Below are positions 24,263-34,609 of a DNA stretch of 64,000 nucleotides, piece by piece. Position numbers and translations under genes: made by a program. The DNA is from Blepharisma japonicum. Lineage: Eukaryota; Ciliophora; Heterotrichea; Heterotrichida; Blepharismidae. The stretch spans positions 372,001 to 436,000 of the forward strand of contig CATKHK010000018.1 of the NCBI GenBank assembly GCA_949751835.1. Reading direction: 5' to 3'. Under the pieces are notes generated by a model. It searched no databases and was not told the DNA's origin. It saw only the letters and a list, made by a program, of their open reading frames with translations. Position 1 is the first letter of the stretch; each line of letters opens with the position of its first letter.

Positions 24263-24312
24263 TTTAATTTATATATAAAGTCACTTTATTTTTATAAAAA
24301 ATCTTTTAATCA

Positions 24313-24813
24313 CTATTTTGGCTTCTCCTCAAACATTTCAGAGATCCTTTCTCCTAGTTTGCCTTCGCTTTCGACCATTTTATCTACTGTTCCACGAGTC
24401 AAGTCTCTTGTCCTCCTTATTGTAGGGAGTTGTGGGGTATCTGGCAAATATTTAGCCAAAATATCAGGTAGATTATCCTGCAAATAATTAAGTTTTTTAG
24501 TGTAGTAATGTGTAAGAATATCAAAATATTCCATAAGAGCAGGATGATAAACATGGTAATATCTGTCCCAGTCATAGTCATATGCAACCCTTGTGCCGTA
24601 ATAAATTAGCCACCCAGATACTAAATAGAGCATAAAAGCAATCGATGAGCTTTTCACTCTTGTTTTATTCGGTTCGACAAAGACTTCATCAACTTTTAAT
24701 TGTTTAGGATTATCTGGGTCTACTTTTTCAAAGTCATAGATGTGGTGATTGGTTTTGGGAATGTTTGTCCTGATACCTCTAAAAATTGTCCTGAATAAGG
24801 TGGGAGATTTCAT
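24313..24813 (-). CDS. One-pass membrane protein, unknown
   Basis: A 166-residue protein. It begins with a basic Ser/Arg head (MKSPTLFRTIFRGIRTN) that could be a mitochondrial presequence. One hydrophobic segment (about residues 58-76, 'SIAFMLYLVSGWLIYYGT') is followed by a Tyr/Asp-rich stretch ('YDYDWDRYYHVYHP') and a charged helical tail. This looks like a small accessory subunit of a mitochondrial complex, but that is inference. Stop TAA, no intron. Confidence 0.6.
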   Translation of the reverse strand: MKSPTLFRTIFRGIRTNIPKTNHHIYDFEKVDPDNPKQLKVDEVFVEPNKTRVKSSSIAFMLYLVSGWLIYYGTRVAYDYDWDRYYHVYHPALMEYFDILTHYYTKKLNYLQDNLPDILAKYLPDTPQLPTIRRTRDLTRGTVDKMVESEGKLGERISEMFEEKPK

Positions 24814-24907
24814 AGCTTTTTAAGTTTTATAATTTCCTAGTAATTAATGTGAGATTATCATTCTAAATGTATCAAAATTAATAAAGAATTTCTTAAAGAA
24901 ATTAATC

Positions 24908-25972
24908 TTAAAGGGTAGGATATGATGGGGACATGTTAATGCCGCAGACTCCTGATCCTGCAGTATTTGCAATTCTTATATATCCGTTTTCTCCCCAGGT
25001 CTGCCCCCAAGAGTTCTTGACAATCCAGTAGCTTGGTGTTGAAGTCGTGTTGTAGCCTACAATCAAAACTGCGTGATTAAGCTCAGTTCCGCAGTTCTTA
25101 GTAATAACACCTCCTTGGTAGTATTGCCAGACATAGTTATTTGCCTCTACATAGACTGACACAGGCTGAGTTGCAACTCGGAATTGGAGATCTGTTGGGT
25201 TGTTTGCTGATACTGGCACGTATCCAGTGGTTTTAACGATTTCTCTTCCAACAGCGTTTTCATTGCATTTTCCGTTTTGGCCTGTATATGGATAAAGCTG
25301 TGCTGAGGTGAGTCCTTTATCTTTAATAAATTCATAAGCGTGATCAATAAATCCTCCATTGCAGCCTTTATCGCCATAGCTGTAGGTGCAGTCCACAATT
25401 TCTTGCTCTGAAAGGACAGTCAAGGTATTTCCTGAAATTTTCCAAATTCCTTCAACAGCGCCGACAGAGGCGAAGGCATAATCGCTAGCACAGTCTCCTT
25501 CGCTACCAACTGGGGTTACTGCACCTTGTGCTCTCCAATCAATAGCGGCTGGAGCTGCACCAACAAACGGAGTTTCTGCTGATTGTAAATTAGCAGCTGG
25601 GACTTCGATTTTGGAGTGAAGATATTTGGCCTTGAATTCTTGAGGTGTTAAATCGGTGAATTGGTTAACACCAAGAACCCAGGTATTGCCTAAGGAGTTT
25701 TGAGCTCTAATGAATCCAAGGTTGTCTCTGAAAACTCTGAACCTCTCGACATATTGGTCAACATTGTAAGATTTGCTATATTTGCTGATGTAGTTCCTGA
25801 ACTCTTGCTCCTCGAGCTCAAACTGTGATAAGGCAGAGTTTGAAATACTTGGGCTGGAGAACGCAACGAACACTCCAGCAAGGCAAACTAAGCCAAACAG
25901 TGACCCAAAAATGGCTAATTTTAAAGTTTTGGAGCTTTCTTTAGCTTTTGGAGAGCTTAATAGATTGTCCAT
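24908..25972 (-). CDS. Cathepsin-L-like pseudoprotease (Cys to Asp)
   Basis: 354 residues: short cytosolic head, one membrane segment (about 17-40, signal anchor), an I29 inhibitor propeptide with an ERFNIN-like pattern ('RFRVFRDNLGFIRAQNSLGN'), then a papain-fold domain from 'AIDWRAQGAVTPV'. In papain numbering, the catalytic Cys25 block is 'EGDCASDYAFAS', so Cys25 is Asp, Trp26 is Tyr and the oxyanion Gln19 is Glu. His159 ('[11 protein letters not shown]') and Asn175 ('VKNSWGQTWG') remain, as do disulfide Cys residues. It should have no cysteine-protease activity. This copy stands alone, about 23 kb from the tandem array, and is the most divergent member. Confidence 0.9.
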   Translation of the reverse strand: MDNLLSSPKAKESSKTLKLAIFGSLFGLVCLAGVFVAFSSPSISNSALSQFELEEQEFRNYISKYSKSYNVDQYVERFRVFRDNLGFIRAQNSLGNTWVLGVNQFTDLTPQEFKAKYLHSKIEVPAANLQSAETPFVGAAPAAIDWRAQGAVTPVGSEGDCASDYAFASVGAVEGIWKISGNTLTVLSEQEIVDCTYSYGDKGCNGGFIDHAYEFIKDKGLTSAQLYPYTGQNGKCNENAVGREIVKTTGYVPVSANNPTDLQFRVATQPVSVYVEANNYVWQYYQGGVITKNCGTELNHAVLIVGYNTTSTPSYWIVKNSWGQTWGENGYIRIANTAGSGVCGINMSPSYPTL

Positions 25973-26733
25973 TTTAGTTTATTACCTAAATTAATTAACA
26001 AGTTTTTATTACTTTAAGAAGGGAGCGAAAAGATTACAACTTTGAATAATGTTATTGGTTTATTAGAAATGATTTATATAAACTAAATAATACAGCTTAA
26101 TCCTTAATACATATGTCTAAGAGTAATCGCTTCAAAGTAAATAGCTGAAATTTTATAATTTCTGATAAAGAAATTTGAATTAATAAATTTAGATTAAGAT
26201 CCGCACTAGTTTAAATATTTTTGTGTCATGAATTTTGAATCTCTATGCTAATTTGTGATGGGAGTTAATTTTTTTAAAATACAAATGTGCATAAGCTATA
26301 TTATGATTTCCATCCAAAAATTAGTTTATAAAAAAGTTTAATCTAAATATGTATTTCTATTTGATTATATGAAATTGAATACTTTTTAGAAGATTATATT
26401 GATAAAGAAAACAGTTTTTTTATGCACCGCCTAAAGATTTGAAGGGGAAAATTTAGTTTTAGGATAATCATTGATTGCGATTTTGAGGTTTTTCATTGAG
26501 TTAAATTTATTTTATAAAAAAATTGCAAAATTATAAATTGATATATTTTTTGGAAAAATTACTTTATATATTTCAAACTCCTAATTCCAAAATTATATTG
26601 TCTCTTCTTAAACATTAATAATTTTCTGCTTTACTAAATATTATGTACCTCTGATGTTTAAATATCCTTAAATATTAGCAACACTCCATATGATTTATCG
26701 TTAAATTACCTAACAGAATTTTATAAAATTAAA
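25973..26733. other. Long divergent intergenic region
   Basis: About 760 bp of AT-rich promoter space between the lone cathepsin-like gene (minus) and an unknown gene (plus). I see no open frame with TGA as Trp, no RNA gene, and no match to the palindromic element found upstream of the array genes. Confidence 0.5.
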
Positions 26734-27378
26734 ATGAGTAAAATCCCAAGAACTACTAACCGAAATTTAAATGCAGAACCAGACCCCAGAATTCTTGATA
26801 GAATCAGCCTTATGTATCAAATTTACATCGAATCTTCCCAAAATCCATTAAGTCAGCTTGGACCTGAATTCAATGAGTTTTTCAAATCAGAAAGAATCAT
26901 CTCTTTTCGTATGAAAACTCCAAAAGCATTAAATCAAAAAGGAGAAGCTGCCCTTCAAGAACCAAAACTCTGGATCTTATGAATGTTTATTTTATTTTTG
27001 GATCAAAGAGAAACTTTTAACAATATTTTGAAGGTCTGTAAGGACGGATTTAATTTTGTTAAACAGAAAGAAGCTTTAATTGAAGGTTTAAGTATTCTTT
27101 TAGCTAAATGTCCTGAATTAGAAGTAAAAGCAGAAGATGAAGAAGAATTGGGGAAACTTATAGGAGACAGATCAACTAAAGCGCCAAAAGAAATACTTGC
27201 AGTGTCAAAATGTGGTAAGTATGTATTAGTCAAGCTCTCACAAGACCAACAGATGAGGCTTAAATCACAGATTGCGGTTGCGCCAATCAAAGATATGGAA
27301 GTCGATAACTCAATTGCAGTTCTATCGCTGACCAAAATGCTACAGAGGTCTAATTATTCATATCATCCAACTCCTTAA
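26734..27378 (+). CDS. Unknown protein
   Basis: A 214-residue protein starting MSKIPRTTNRNLNAEPDP, with one TGA as Trp (26980-26982) in the hydrophobic 'LWILWMFILFLDQRE', which may be a buried or membrane-associated helix. The rest is alternating helical and polar with an acidic patch ('VKAEDEEELGK'). No domain recognised. No introns. Confidence 0.6.
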
Positions 27379-27413
27379 CTAATCGATTCTATTAATACTC
27401 AAATGTAATTTAA

Positions 27414-28856
27414 ATGGAAAATAATTGGAAAACCCTTCAAAGCGTATCATTTTCAAATCAAAATCAAAGCAAAAAGAGAGCCAAAACTGCCAAGCAGATC
27501 AGTGATATTTCATCTCTAAAGAAAATTATTGTCCAAGTAATTAAAAATTAGTACGATAACAAAGTTAAAGTACTCGAATGCAGCCGAAAAGCTTTAGAAA
27601 AATCTCATAAATCATCAAGTGTTCATAAAGAAAAAATCGAGCCTAAATTAAAAGAAAAGAGAAATTTAAGCGGAAATTCAAAAATTTCAAAAACATTTTC
27701 CGTTAATAAAGAAGGGAGAAGAAAAGTAAAAGCAGTTCATAGAGATCCTGAACATCAAAGCCAAGTTTTAAGCTCAATAGAAAATAGTGTAGCTGATAGC
27801 ATCGTAATTCCAAATGTAAGCGAAAGCTACCTTACTTTTGGACTTGACTCACCTGAGAGTCCTTCAAGCTGTGATACAAGAATAAGAAAAATAAGTAGCA
27901 TTGATATGATCCAAAATAAAGAAAACTATGAAAGAACTGATAAGCCTAATATTTCTACAAATACACCACAAATTGAAAAAACTGGTCATTCTGGAAGTTT
28001 CCTTAAGGAAAAGAAATCAAAAGAAATGAAAGATGCAATGATACAATGTGAAGATGGACAATTAGAGAATTATAATAAACTCCTCAAAGAAAATGAAAAC
28101 CTTAAAGCAGATATCAGGAATTCAAAACAATCCCATAAAAACGAACTTGATGCGCAAAGAATAAAATTTGAAGCAGAAGTAAATAAGCTGAAAGATCAAA
28201 TTTTAGAGATGAAAAAAATTGATTTACAGAAAAATGAAAATTTAAAAGAAAAACAAAATATATTGGAAGAGCAAAATACCAAAGAAGACTCAAGTTCCGA
28301 TTCTGATTTTTGCGCTAAATGTGATAGAATGGTTGAAAAAATGCTTGAAGAACAAAAATCAAAACTCTTAAAAGAATTTAAAGAAAATACTGATAATTTA
28401 AGAATTTCTCTAGCAGAATCACATGAAAAAGAATATAATGATCTAAGAGAGCAATTTATCAAAAGAATTCAAGCTAATGAAAATAGAATAAAACAAAAGC
28501 TTGCCAATGAGTTTACATCAAACTTAAAAGATCAAACAAAGTCTATAATAGAAGAATTAAAGTCAGAATGTGAGTCACATATCAGAACATTTAAAATTGA
28601 CTATGAGAATAAAATAGAAAATTTATTAAGAGAAAATTTAGACTTAAAAAAAGAAATTGATTTCCTAGAGTCAAAATTCAGTGATCGTGATAGTAGAAGC
28701 CCTTTCTTTATAGATGTAGGGGCTTCAGAAGTATCTTCTGCAAACCAAACTTTTGATTCAGATAAAATATATATTGATCTGGTATCAACAAATAAGAAGC
28801 TAAAAATGGAAAACACCAATCTCCAAAAACACTTAAGAAATATTTCTTTCCATTAA
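27414..28856 (+). CDS. Coiled-coil protein of unknown role
   Basis: Exons 27414-27536 and 27552-28856 are joined by a 15-nt intron (GTAATTAAAAATTAG); 475 residues. The N-terminal ~190 residues are basic and disordered. Residues ~200-430 are a long coiled coil rich in Lys, Glu and Asn, interrupted near residue 295 by a 'SDFCAKCDRMV' Cys pair. The start MENNWKTLQSVSF lies only after the intron is recognised. No family assigned; probably a structural or scaffold protein. Confidence 0.7.
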
Positions 28857-28915
28857 TTGTAATTATCAATTTTTATAAATAATCATTAATATACGATTTT
28901 ATTTTATCTGCAAAA

Positions 28916-29584
28916 CTATCTTTTTCCAGACAAAAATGTTTCCATTTTTGAAAATAATTCCCAGAGCTCTGCTGTTGTTTCGTTGAACTCTGGCTTTTTA
29001 TTAGGCGATTTCATTTTTTCAATCATTTCTATAATCTTATCCAAGTCTCTATGGCTATTTTTTTCTTCATTTACTATTTTTAAAATTAAATTTCCAACTT
29101 TTTCATAATTTTTTATCTTCTCACTAAAAATTTCTTTTTCTTTTTCATTTTTTTTAATATTTCTTTTCAGTTCTTCGATTTCGCTGGATTTATCGTTTTT
29201 CAATTTCTTTCATTTATTGAAGTCTTTAAGCTTTTTTTGCATATTAGAATAAGCTTCTGTTGGTTTTGGACTTTCTACGTCAAATTTAAAAGTCCCACTG
29301 AAGTTTTTAGACCTTACAGAAGAGTCATATATAGAGTTTCTTGACTTTATTGAGCTGGGAAAGTTTTTAATCGAAACTGTTTTAAGTAGTTTGGCTTTTG
29401 AGGTTTTTGGAATTGACGGCGATAAAATTTTTGTGGTTAAATCATAATCAACGATCTCTATATTCTTTTTGGTGCGGGACGATTTCGGAAAATATGTAGC
29501 ATCGCAGGCTAGATCTGAATTTGGCCTTAATGTTGAAGATTTGATGCTTGTTAAAAAAGGACTTGACTGAGAATAAGATACCAT
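28916..29584 (-). CDS. Coiled-coil protein of unknown role
   Basis: A 222-residue protein, one frame across a TGA (Trp, 29210-29212), ending at TAG. The N-terminal half is Ser/Lys-rich and disordered (MVSYSQSSPFLTSIKSS). The C-terminal ~95 residues form a Lys/Glu coiled coil ('IEELKRNIKKNEKEKEIF'). It follows the EF-hand gene on the same strand after 11 bp. No function inferred. Confidence 0.65.
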
Positions 29585-29595
29585 AATGTTAATAA

Positions 29596-30987
29596 TTAAA
29601 TTACTTTAGAATACAGCTGGCTGACATTTTTTCTTGGTGAAGGTCTTTTAATCTCACTCAAAAAACTTGTATTTTTTAGCTGATTTTTCAACCCTTTTTT
29701 TAGCTTATTTTTCACATTCATCATTTTTGAGTCAAAACTCGCAGAATGAGGATTATCTAATTCGTCAGAGCTTCCTTCATTCTTGCGTTTTATAATTGAT
29801 ACTTCATATGGTAAAATATTCGATTTCAGCTTAATATTGCGTCTTTCTGAAATAAAACCGATTTGTCTTTTTCTATTTATTGATAAATCCATAGGAACTG
29901 GAGTCAATGAACTTTTTTTTGCAAAAAGACATGAAAAATCTTCGAGTTTTAAATATCCTTTTTCATCTTTATCTAAGCTGATAAATAAAGTTTTAAGCTC
30001 TTTTTTAGTCGCGTAAATTGCAAAATTTTCTAATGAAATTAAAAAGTCAGTAAAATTTACTTTGCCGTCCTATATAGTTTTTACTTTATCATTATCAAAA
30101 AACCGAAAAGCTTGCGAAATCATTCGAAATTTCTCAGTTATTTGCAGTGACAGTTTTTTCTTTAATTGAGCCTGCTGGTCTTCAGACCTACTTCTAAAGC
30201 TTGCCCTTTCTGGAGATCATAAAGCTTCTTTTACATTTGGGGAAAGGAGCTGAGAGTTATAATATTTTCTCCCTTGAGGTACAAATTTGTAAGATTCAAT
30301 GAGATCATAAAGCTGAGATAGTTTGAAATTTCCATCAGGATCAATGCAATGGGATAGCAAATCAGTTCTGAGGTGTTCAGGGATTTTTGAGCCGTAAGAG
30401 TTTAAAATATTTTTAAAGGAAGCTGCAGTTGATTTAGGTTTTTGATCTTTAACAGGCTTCATCGAATGAGATTTTATAGCTTCTAGGGTTCTTATGTCTA
30501 TATGATTTTGTTGTAGCTTCATAAGTAAAGAGTCAGATACATTGTTTATTCCCTTCTCTAGGCGAGATTCATTACAGAAGGGCAAATATTTATGAGAATT
30601 CAATAAAAACCCAAGTTGGTTATCAGTGCTTAATTGTTGATTTCTAGCAACTGTAGAGAGGAATAGTTTTTCATTATTGCCTTTGTCTATATATCATAAA
30701 TATCTACCTTTATCATGATGAAGTTTAAGCCTTCTTAAAGCTGACCCATAATTAATTTTGTTTTCTCCATCACAATATTTCTGGTTAACTAGCTCTAAAT
30801 CCTCACTTCTAAGGAAAATATTCATCCTATTTAGTTTGTCTTTAAAAGTATCCATTGAAATTTTGCCACTACAAGCTTCATCTAATGGTTCTATTGAATT
30901 TTTTAATAGTCTTCGAATTTTTCTGACCTTGGTAGTTATATCATTATTTGTTTCGCTCATTTTTAGTAGTGCTATATAGATTTTCAT
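29596..30987 (-). CDS. EF-hand protein
   Basis: Exons 30085-30987 and 29596-30069 are joined by a 15-nt intron (GTAAAAACTATATAG, plus coordinates 30070-30084). 458 residues, or 449 if the Met at 30960 (MSETNNDITTKV) is the start; I cannot decide between them. Several TGA = Trp codons. A clear EF-hand pair spans the intron: 'FFDNDKDGKVNFTDF' then 'SLDKDEKGYLKLEDF'. More degenerate EF-like units precede it ('CIDPDGNFKLSQLYDLI' and 'DEACSGKISMDTFKDKL'). This resembles multi-EF-hand proteins of axonemes, but identity is not clear. A calcium-sensing role is likely. Confidence 0.75.
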
Positions 30988-31226
30988 AAATAATTTTTAA
31001 TACGCTGGACTACAAATTTCCTTCTTATTTTCTTCAAGTTTAAACAAAAAAGCTTATAAAAATTAATAACTCTTTTTATCCTAACTAAGCAATTTACTTA
31101 AATATTTTTTTAAATTAAAGATTGCTTTACTATCACAGTCATATCGCTAATAAATTTTCTTTATTTCGAGCTGATTTTCCTTTAATTACAAGAAATTTCC
31201 TTCATCTAGGTGAACAAATTATAAAT

Positions 31227-32546
31227 ATGGTTCTACGACTTTCCCATATAGGATTGCTCTTTTTGAGCTTATCCCTAGTTACTTCAACTGAAACCCAAGA
31301 ACTCCTAGGCGATACAGATGGCTCATGGAGCTATTTCGGCTACCAAGGCTTCGCAGGTGAAGTTACAATGAACGCACTTACAGGCTCCTCCTATTTCTAT
31401 TGGCTTTTCCAAGCAATTAAAGGTAACATCACAAATCCTGCTGACAAGTTGCCTTTAATAATCTGGATCCAAGGTGGTCCAGGTTGTTCTGGAGAGACTG
31501 GGATGTTTTTTGAAAATATTGCCCCGTTCTATATTGATAACAATACGAATCCTCAGAAAAATCCTTATACATGGACTAACAATTATCATGTTATGACTAT
31601 TGACCATCCTCTAGGGACTGGTTACTCAGTAGCTGGTGCTCCATATGATATGAAAAATACCACAACTGGCTCATCAATCCAACTTTACAACTTTTTGGTC
31701 AAACTGGCAAATAAATACCCAACCTGGTTTTCAAGAGACCTTTATTTCTTTGGAGAAAGTTTTGGAGGACATTGGATTCCTGGCATCGCATATCAGATTG
31801 TGTCTAACAATAGAAGCCCTAACCCTCCTTTTAAGTTTAACCTGAAAGGTGTCGGCATTGGAGACCCATGGACTGATCCTCCAAACCAAAGCCAAACTTA
31901 TGGAAGTTATGCTTATGCGACTGGGATTATTGACCAAGAAGAGCTTGGAATTGTTCAGACTTACGAAGACCAAGTAACAAGCGATTTAAATGTTGGAAAC
32001 TGGAATTCAGCATTAAATGACTGGGAAATGTCTTATTCTCTTATTGTTGACTATGCTGGCGGCATCAATGTATACAACAGCAGAGACTATAACCCTAATT
32101 ACAATATGGGCCAAATGCCAACTTGGCTTAATTTAGCCTCAACTAAGCAGATGATCCATGTCCCTTCAAGTGTAATATGGACTGAGTGCAATAACAATAT
32201 TTATAACGCCATGACCCAAGATATTATGACCTCAGCTGCACCATTAATTCCATATCTCCTTGATACCATAAGAGTCCTTATATATAATGGCCAAGACGAT
32301 TTAATTGTGAACACCCCATCCACTGAACAAATGCTTGCGAACTTAAACTGGCCTTATATCAGCAACTTTATAAACTCAAATAAAATTATTTGGAATGTCA
32401 ATGGAAATGTAGCAGGATATGCCCAGACATATAATAACTTGAGCTTCGTGGTAGTTTTGAAATCTGGCCATATGGTTCCTCATGATCAGCCTGTAAATGC
32501 ATTGAATTTGGTAAATAGATTTATCAACAACCAAGGGTGGCAATAA
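31227..32546 (+). CDS. Serine carboxypeptidase (S10)
   Basis: A 439-residue secreted or lysosomal-type exopeptidase that removes C-terminal residues. The start at 31227 (MVLRLSHIGLLFLSLSLVTS) gives a good signal peptide; the frame is open further upstream, but that extension would bury it. S10 landmarks: 'IIWIQGGPGCSGETG' (oxyanion region), 'LYFFGESFGGHWIP' with the nucleophile Ser, 'VLIYNGQDDLIVNT' with the Asp, and 'SGHMVPHDQP' with the His. Length fits the CPVL-like branch. Several N-glycosylation sequons are visible. No TGA codons or introns. Catalytic set complete, so active by sequence. Confidence 0.92.
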   Translation: MVLRLSHIGLLFLSLSLVTSTETQELLGDTDGSWSYFGYQGFAGEVTMNALTGSSYFYWLFQAIKGNITNPADKLPLIIWIQGGPGCSGETGMFFENIAPFYIDNNTNPQKNPYTWTNNYHVMTIDHPLGTGYSVAGAPYDMKNTTTGSSIQLYNFLVKLANKYPTWFSRDLYFFGESFGGHWIPGIAYQIVSNNRSPNPPFKFNLKGVGIGDPWTDPPNQSQTYGSYAYATGIIDQEELGIVQTYEDQVTSDLNVGNWNSALNDWEMSYSLIVDYAGGINVYNSRDYNPNYNMGQMPTWLNLASTKQMIHVPSSVIWTECNNNIYNAMTQDIMTSAAPLIPYLLDTIRVLIYNGQDDLIVNTPSTEQMLANLNWPYISNFINSNKIIWNVNGNVAGYAQTYNNLSFVVVLKSGHMVPHDQPVNALNLVNRFINNQGWQ

Positions 32547-32649
32547 ATTAAGCTAAGATTATGAGTTAAATTAAGCTTTTTTTAAAAATCTTCTATAAAA
32601 AAATATTAGTCATATTACATAATTAAAAGCTTGAATTCCTTTTATGAGT

Positions 32650-33840
32650 CTATATATCAATTACCCTAGCTTTTCCTCTTGATCTATTCACATTTTTCAC
32701 CCTTAGCTTAAATTTATCTTGAGGGGATTGCTTTGCGTTTCCAGTTCCTACACTTTTGGCGAAATCAGGCTGATTTTTGTCGCAGCCTGTTGAGCAAAAT
32801 TTATTATTGCCTGGATTCCATTTATTGCAGGTTAAACATCTTCATGAGTCATTTTCCCCTCCTAAAGTAGTGGCCCCTGTCGCTGTAGTTGTTGCTGACG
32901 ATTTTGCAGATAAGCAGGCATTGCAATATAATTCAGACTCTGGATTTTCCAGGGTGCATCTTGAGCATGTCCAATTCATTTCTTTAATTTCTTTCATCTC
33001 TTTAAATATTGATAAATTCCCTAATTCTCCTAAATTTATCATATCATTGAAAACATACAATTTCAAATCTTCTTGGTTTTTTGTTGGGGAAATAGAAGAT
33101 AGCTCACTATAAGTTTCTGAAATATATTTAGAAAACTCATCATAAGTCATATCTCCTAAATCTTTTGATAAATTATGCAGCTTTGTACTTCAGCCTTTGG
33201 CTTTTTCTAAGCTCATGCTACATTTATTCTTTTTCATATCCAAAGCGTTCTGCTGCTCTCTCAAATGTTTCCTCAACCCATCTACCAGCTCTTTCTGTCT
33301 GCTCATAATCTGTCTAATTGCTGCCTCAAAAGCACTATTTACCCTTAAGATTTGATTTTCATAAAAACTTGATAATTTTTTGCTCATAACTACATATTCT
33401 TGTAAGGCTTTTTCTGCGTCCTTCGCCACACTATCCGTTGTATCTGCTAGCTCTTTAATATCTTCTCTTAGTTTTTCAGTATTTACTTTAAATAACAATA
33501 ATTCATGTCCTGGCCCTGCATGCAAAAGGACACATTCAGAGCATAGACAAGTATTGTGGACTCTGCATTTATATTTTATTTGCCTTCTAGGATGGGCTGT
33601 GCAACATGTGACTTTTATTAGAGGCTTAGGGAGATTGTGTAAAATATTTAAGCAGAGTGGTAACTTGTCCAGTGGCGGATGAGGAGTTTGGTCATTTGGA
33701 CAAGAGGAAGATGAGCAGGAGTATTGGGATATACATGTTCTGCAAAATACGTGCCCGCAGGGAAGAGACATAGGAGTGCGATTTGAGGAATTAAAGGGAG
33801 TTAAGCATATGCTGCATTCGAAAATCGAAGGTTCTGACAT
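32650..33840 (-). CDS. RING/B-box protein with two RanBP2 zinc fingers
   Basis: A 396-residue protein, one frame across two TGA codons (Trp), ending TAG. Order: RING finger at residues 8-48 ('FECSICLTPF', 'LPCGHVFCRTC'), a B-box-like zinc unit around 78-112 ('CCTAHPRRQIKYKCRVH', 'CLCSECVLLHAGPGH'), a coiled coil at about 120-215, then two RanBP2/NZF-type fingers ('WTCSRCTLENP...YCNAC' and 'WRCLTCNKWNP...FCSTGC'). The Trp of the second finger is a TGA at the domain's defining Trp. It is a TRIM-like ubiquitin ligase whose C-terminal fingers may bind ubiquitin. Substrate unknown. Confidence 0.88.
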
Positions 33841-34609
33841 TTTAAATTTGTGTATGAATTGAAATGATATGACGGGAAGCTGAATAAAAACTTTATTTGG
33901 ATAAAAATAGTAATTAAGGAATTATGAGGCACCATTATTTTATCTATAAATTTTGTGTTTTTGAGTTATTTACTTATGACAATTAAGAACTATTTTTCAT
34001 TGATAATCATATATACTGTTTTATCCTCAACAAAACAGAAAATCTTGGCAAATTTCTTCTGAATTTTTGACAAATCAAGAAAATACAGATTTCATTTTAA
34101 TATCAGTTTTTATATACTAAAAATTTTTACTCACTAATGAAGGTGGTTTTTTTCTAAAAAGAAGCTTTCTTTCAATTCTAGTTCATGGACTAAAGAAGGT
34201 ACATAAAAAAGGGTTATAAGCTTATATCATTGATCTATAAGCAAAAAACACAGCTTTGACTCATTTCACAAGCTTGAGCCACACAATTTATCATATTCAA
34301 TTGCGATTTGTATGAAAAATAAGAAAGTAAGAAAGAAACAATTCCTCCATGGGATCGGTTTAAGCTTTTGGCGTTTTATTTGCGAATTAAAATCTGAATT
34401 TTCAATTTTAGCATCATGAGCAACAATATATAAGCGTTATTCTTTATCTTAAGATATATAATTTATTTTAAATATTTTAAAAACTGATATTTATTAGCTT
34501 AAAATTAAACCTATTTGAGTGCTATATTATAAAGGTAGGCTAAATGAAGTAAATACGTTTAATTAAGTTAAAAATTTAATAAATTAGTTGAAAGAAAGAT
34601 ATAATCTAA
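33841..34609. other. Long divergent intergenic region
   Basis: About 770 bp between the RING gene (minus) and the TBC gene (plus). AT-rich, with a slightly more GC-balanced patch at about 34140-34400. No frame stays open through it in the TGA = Trp code, and I cannot fold an obvious RNA gene from it. Confidence 0.5.
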
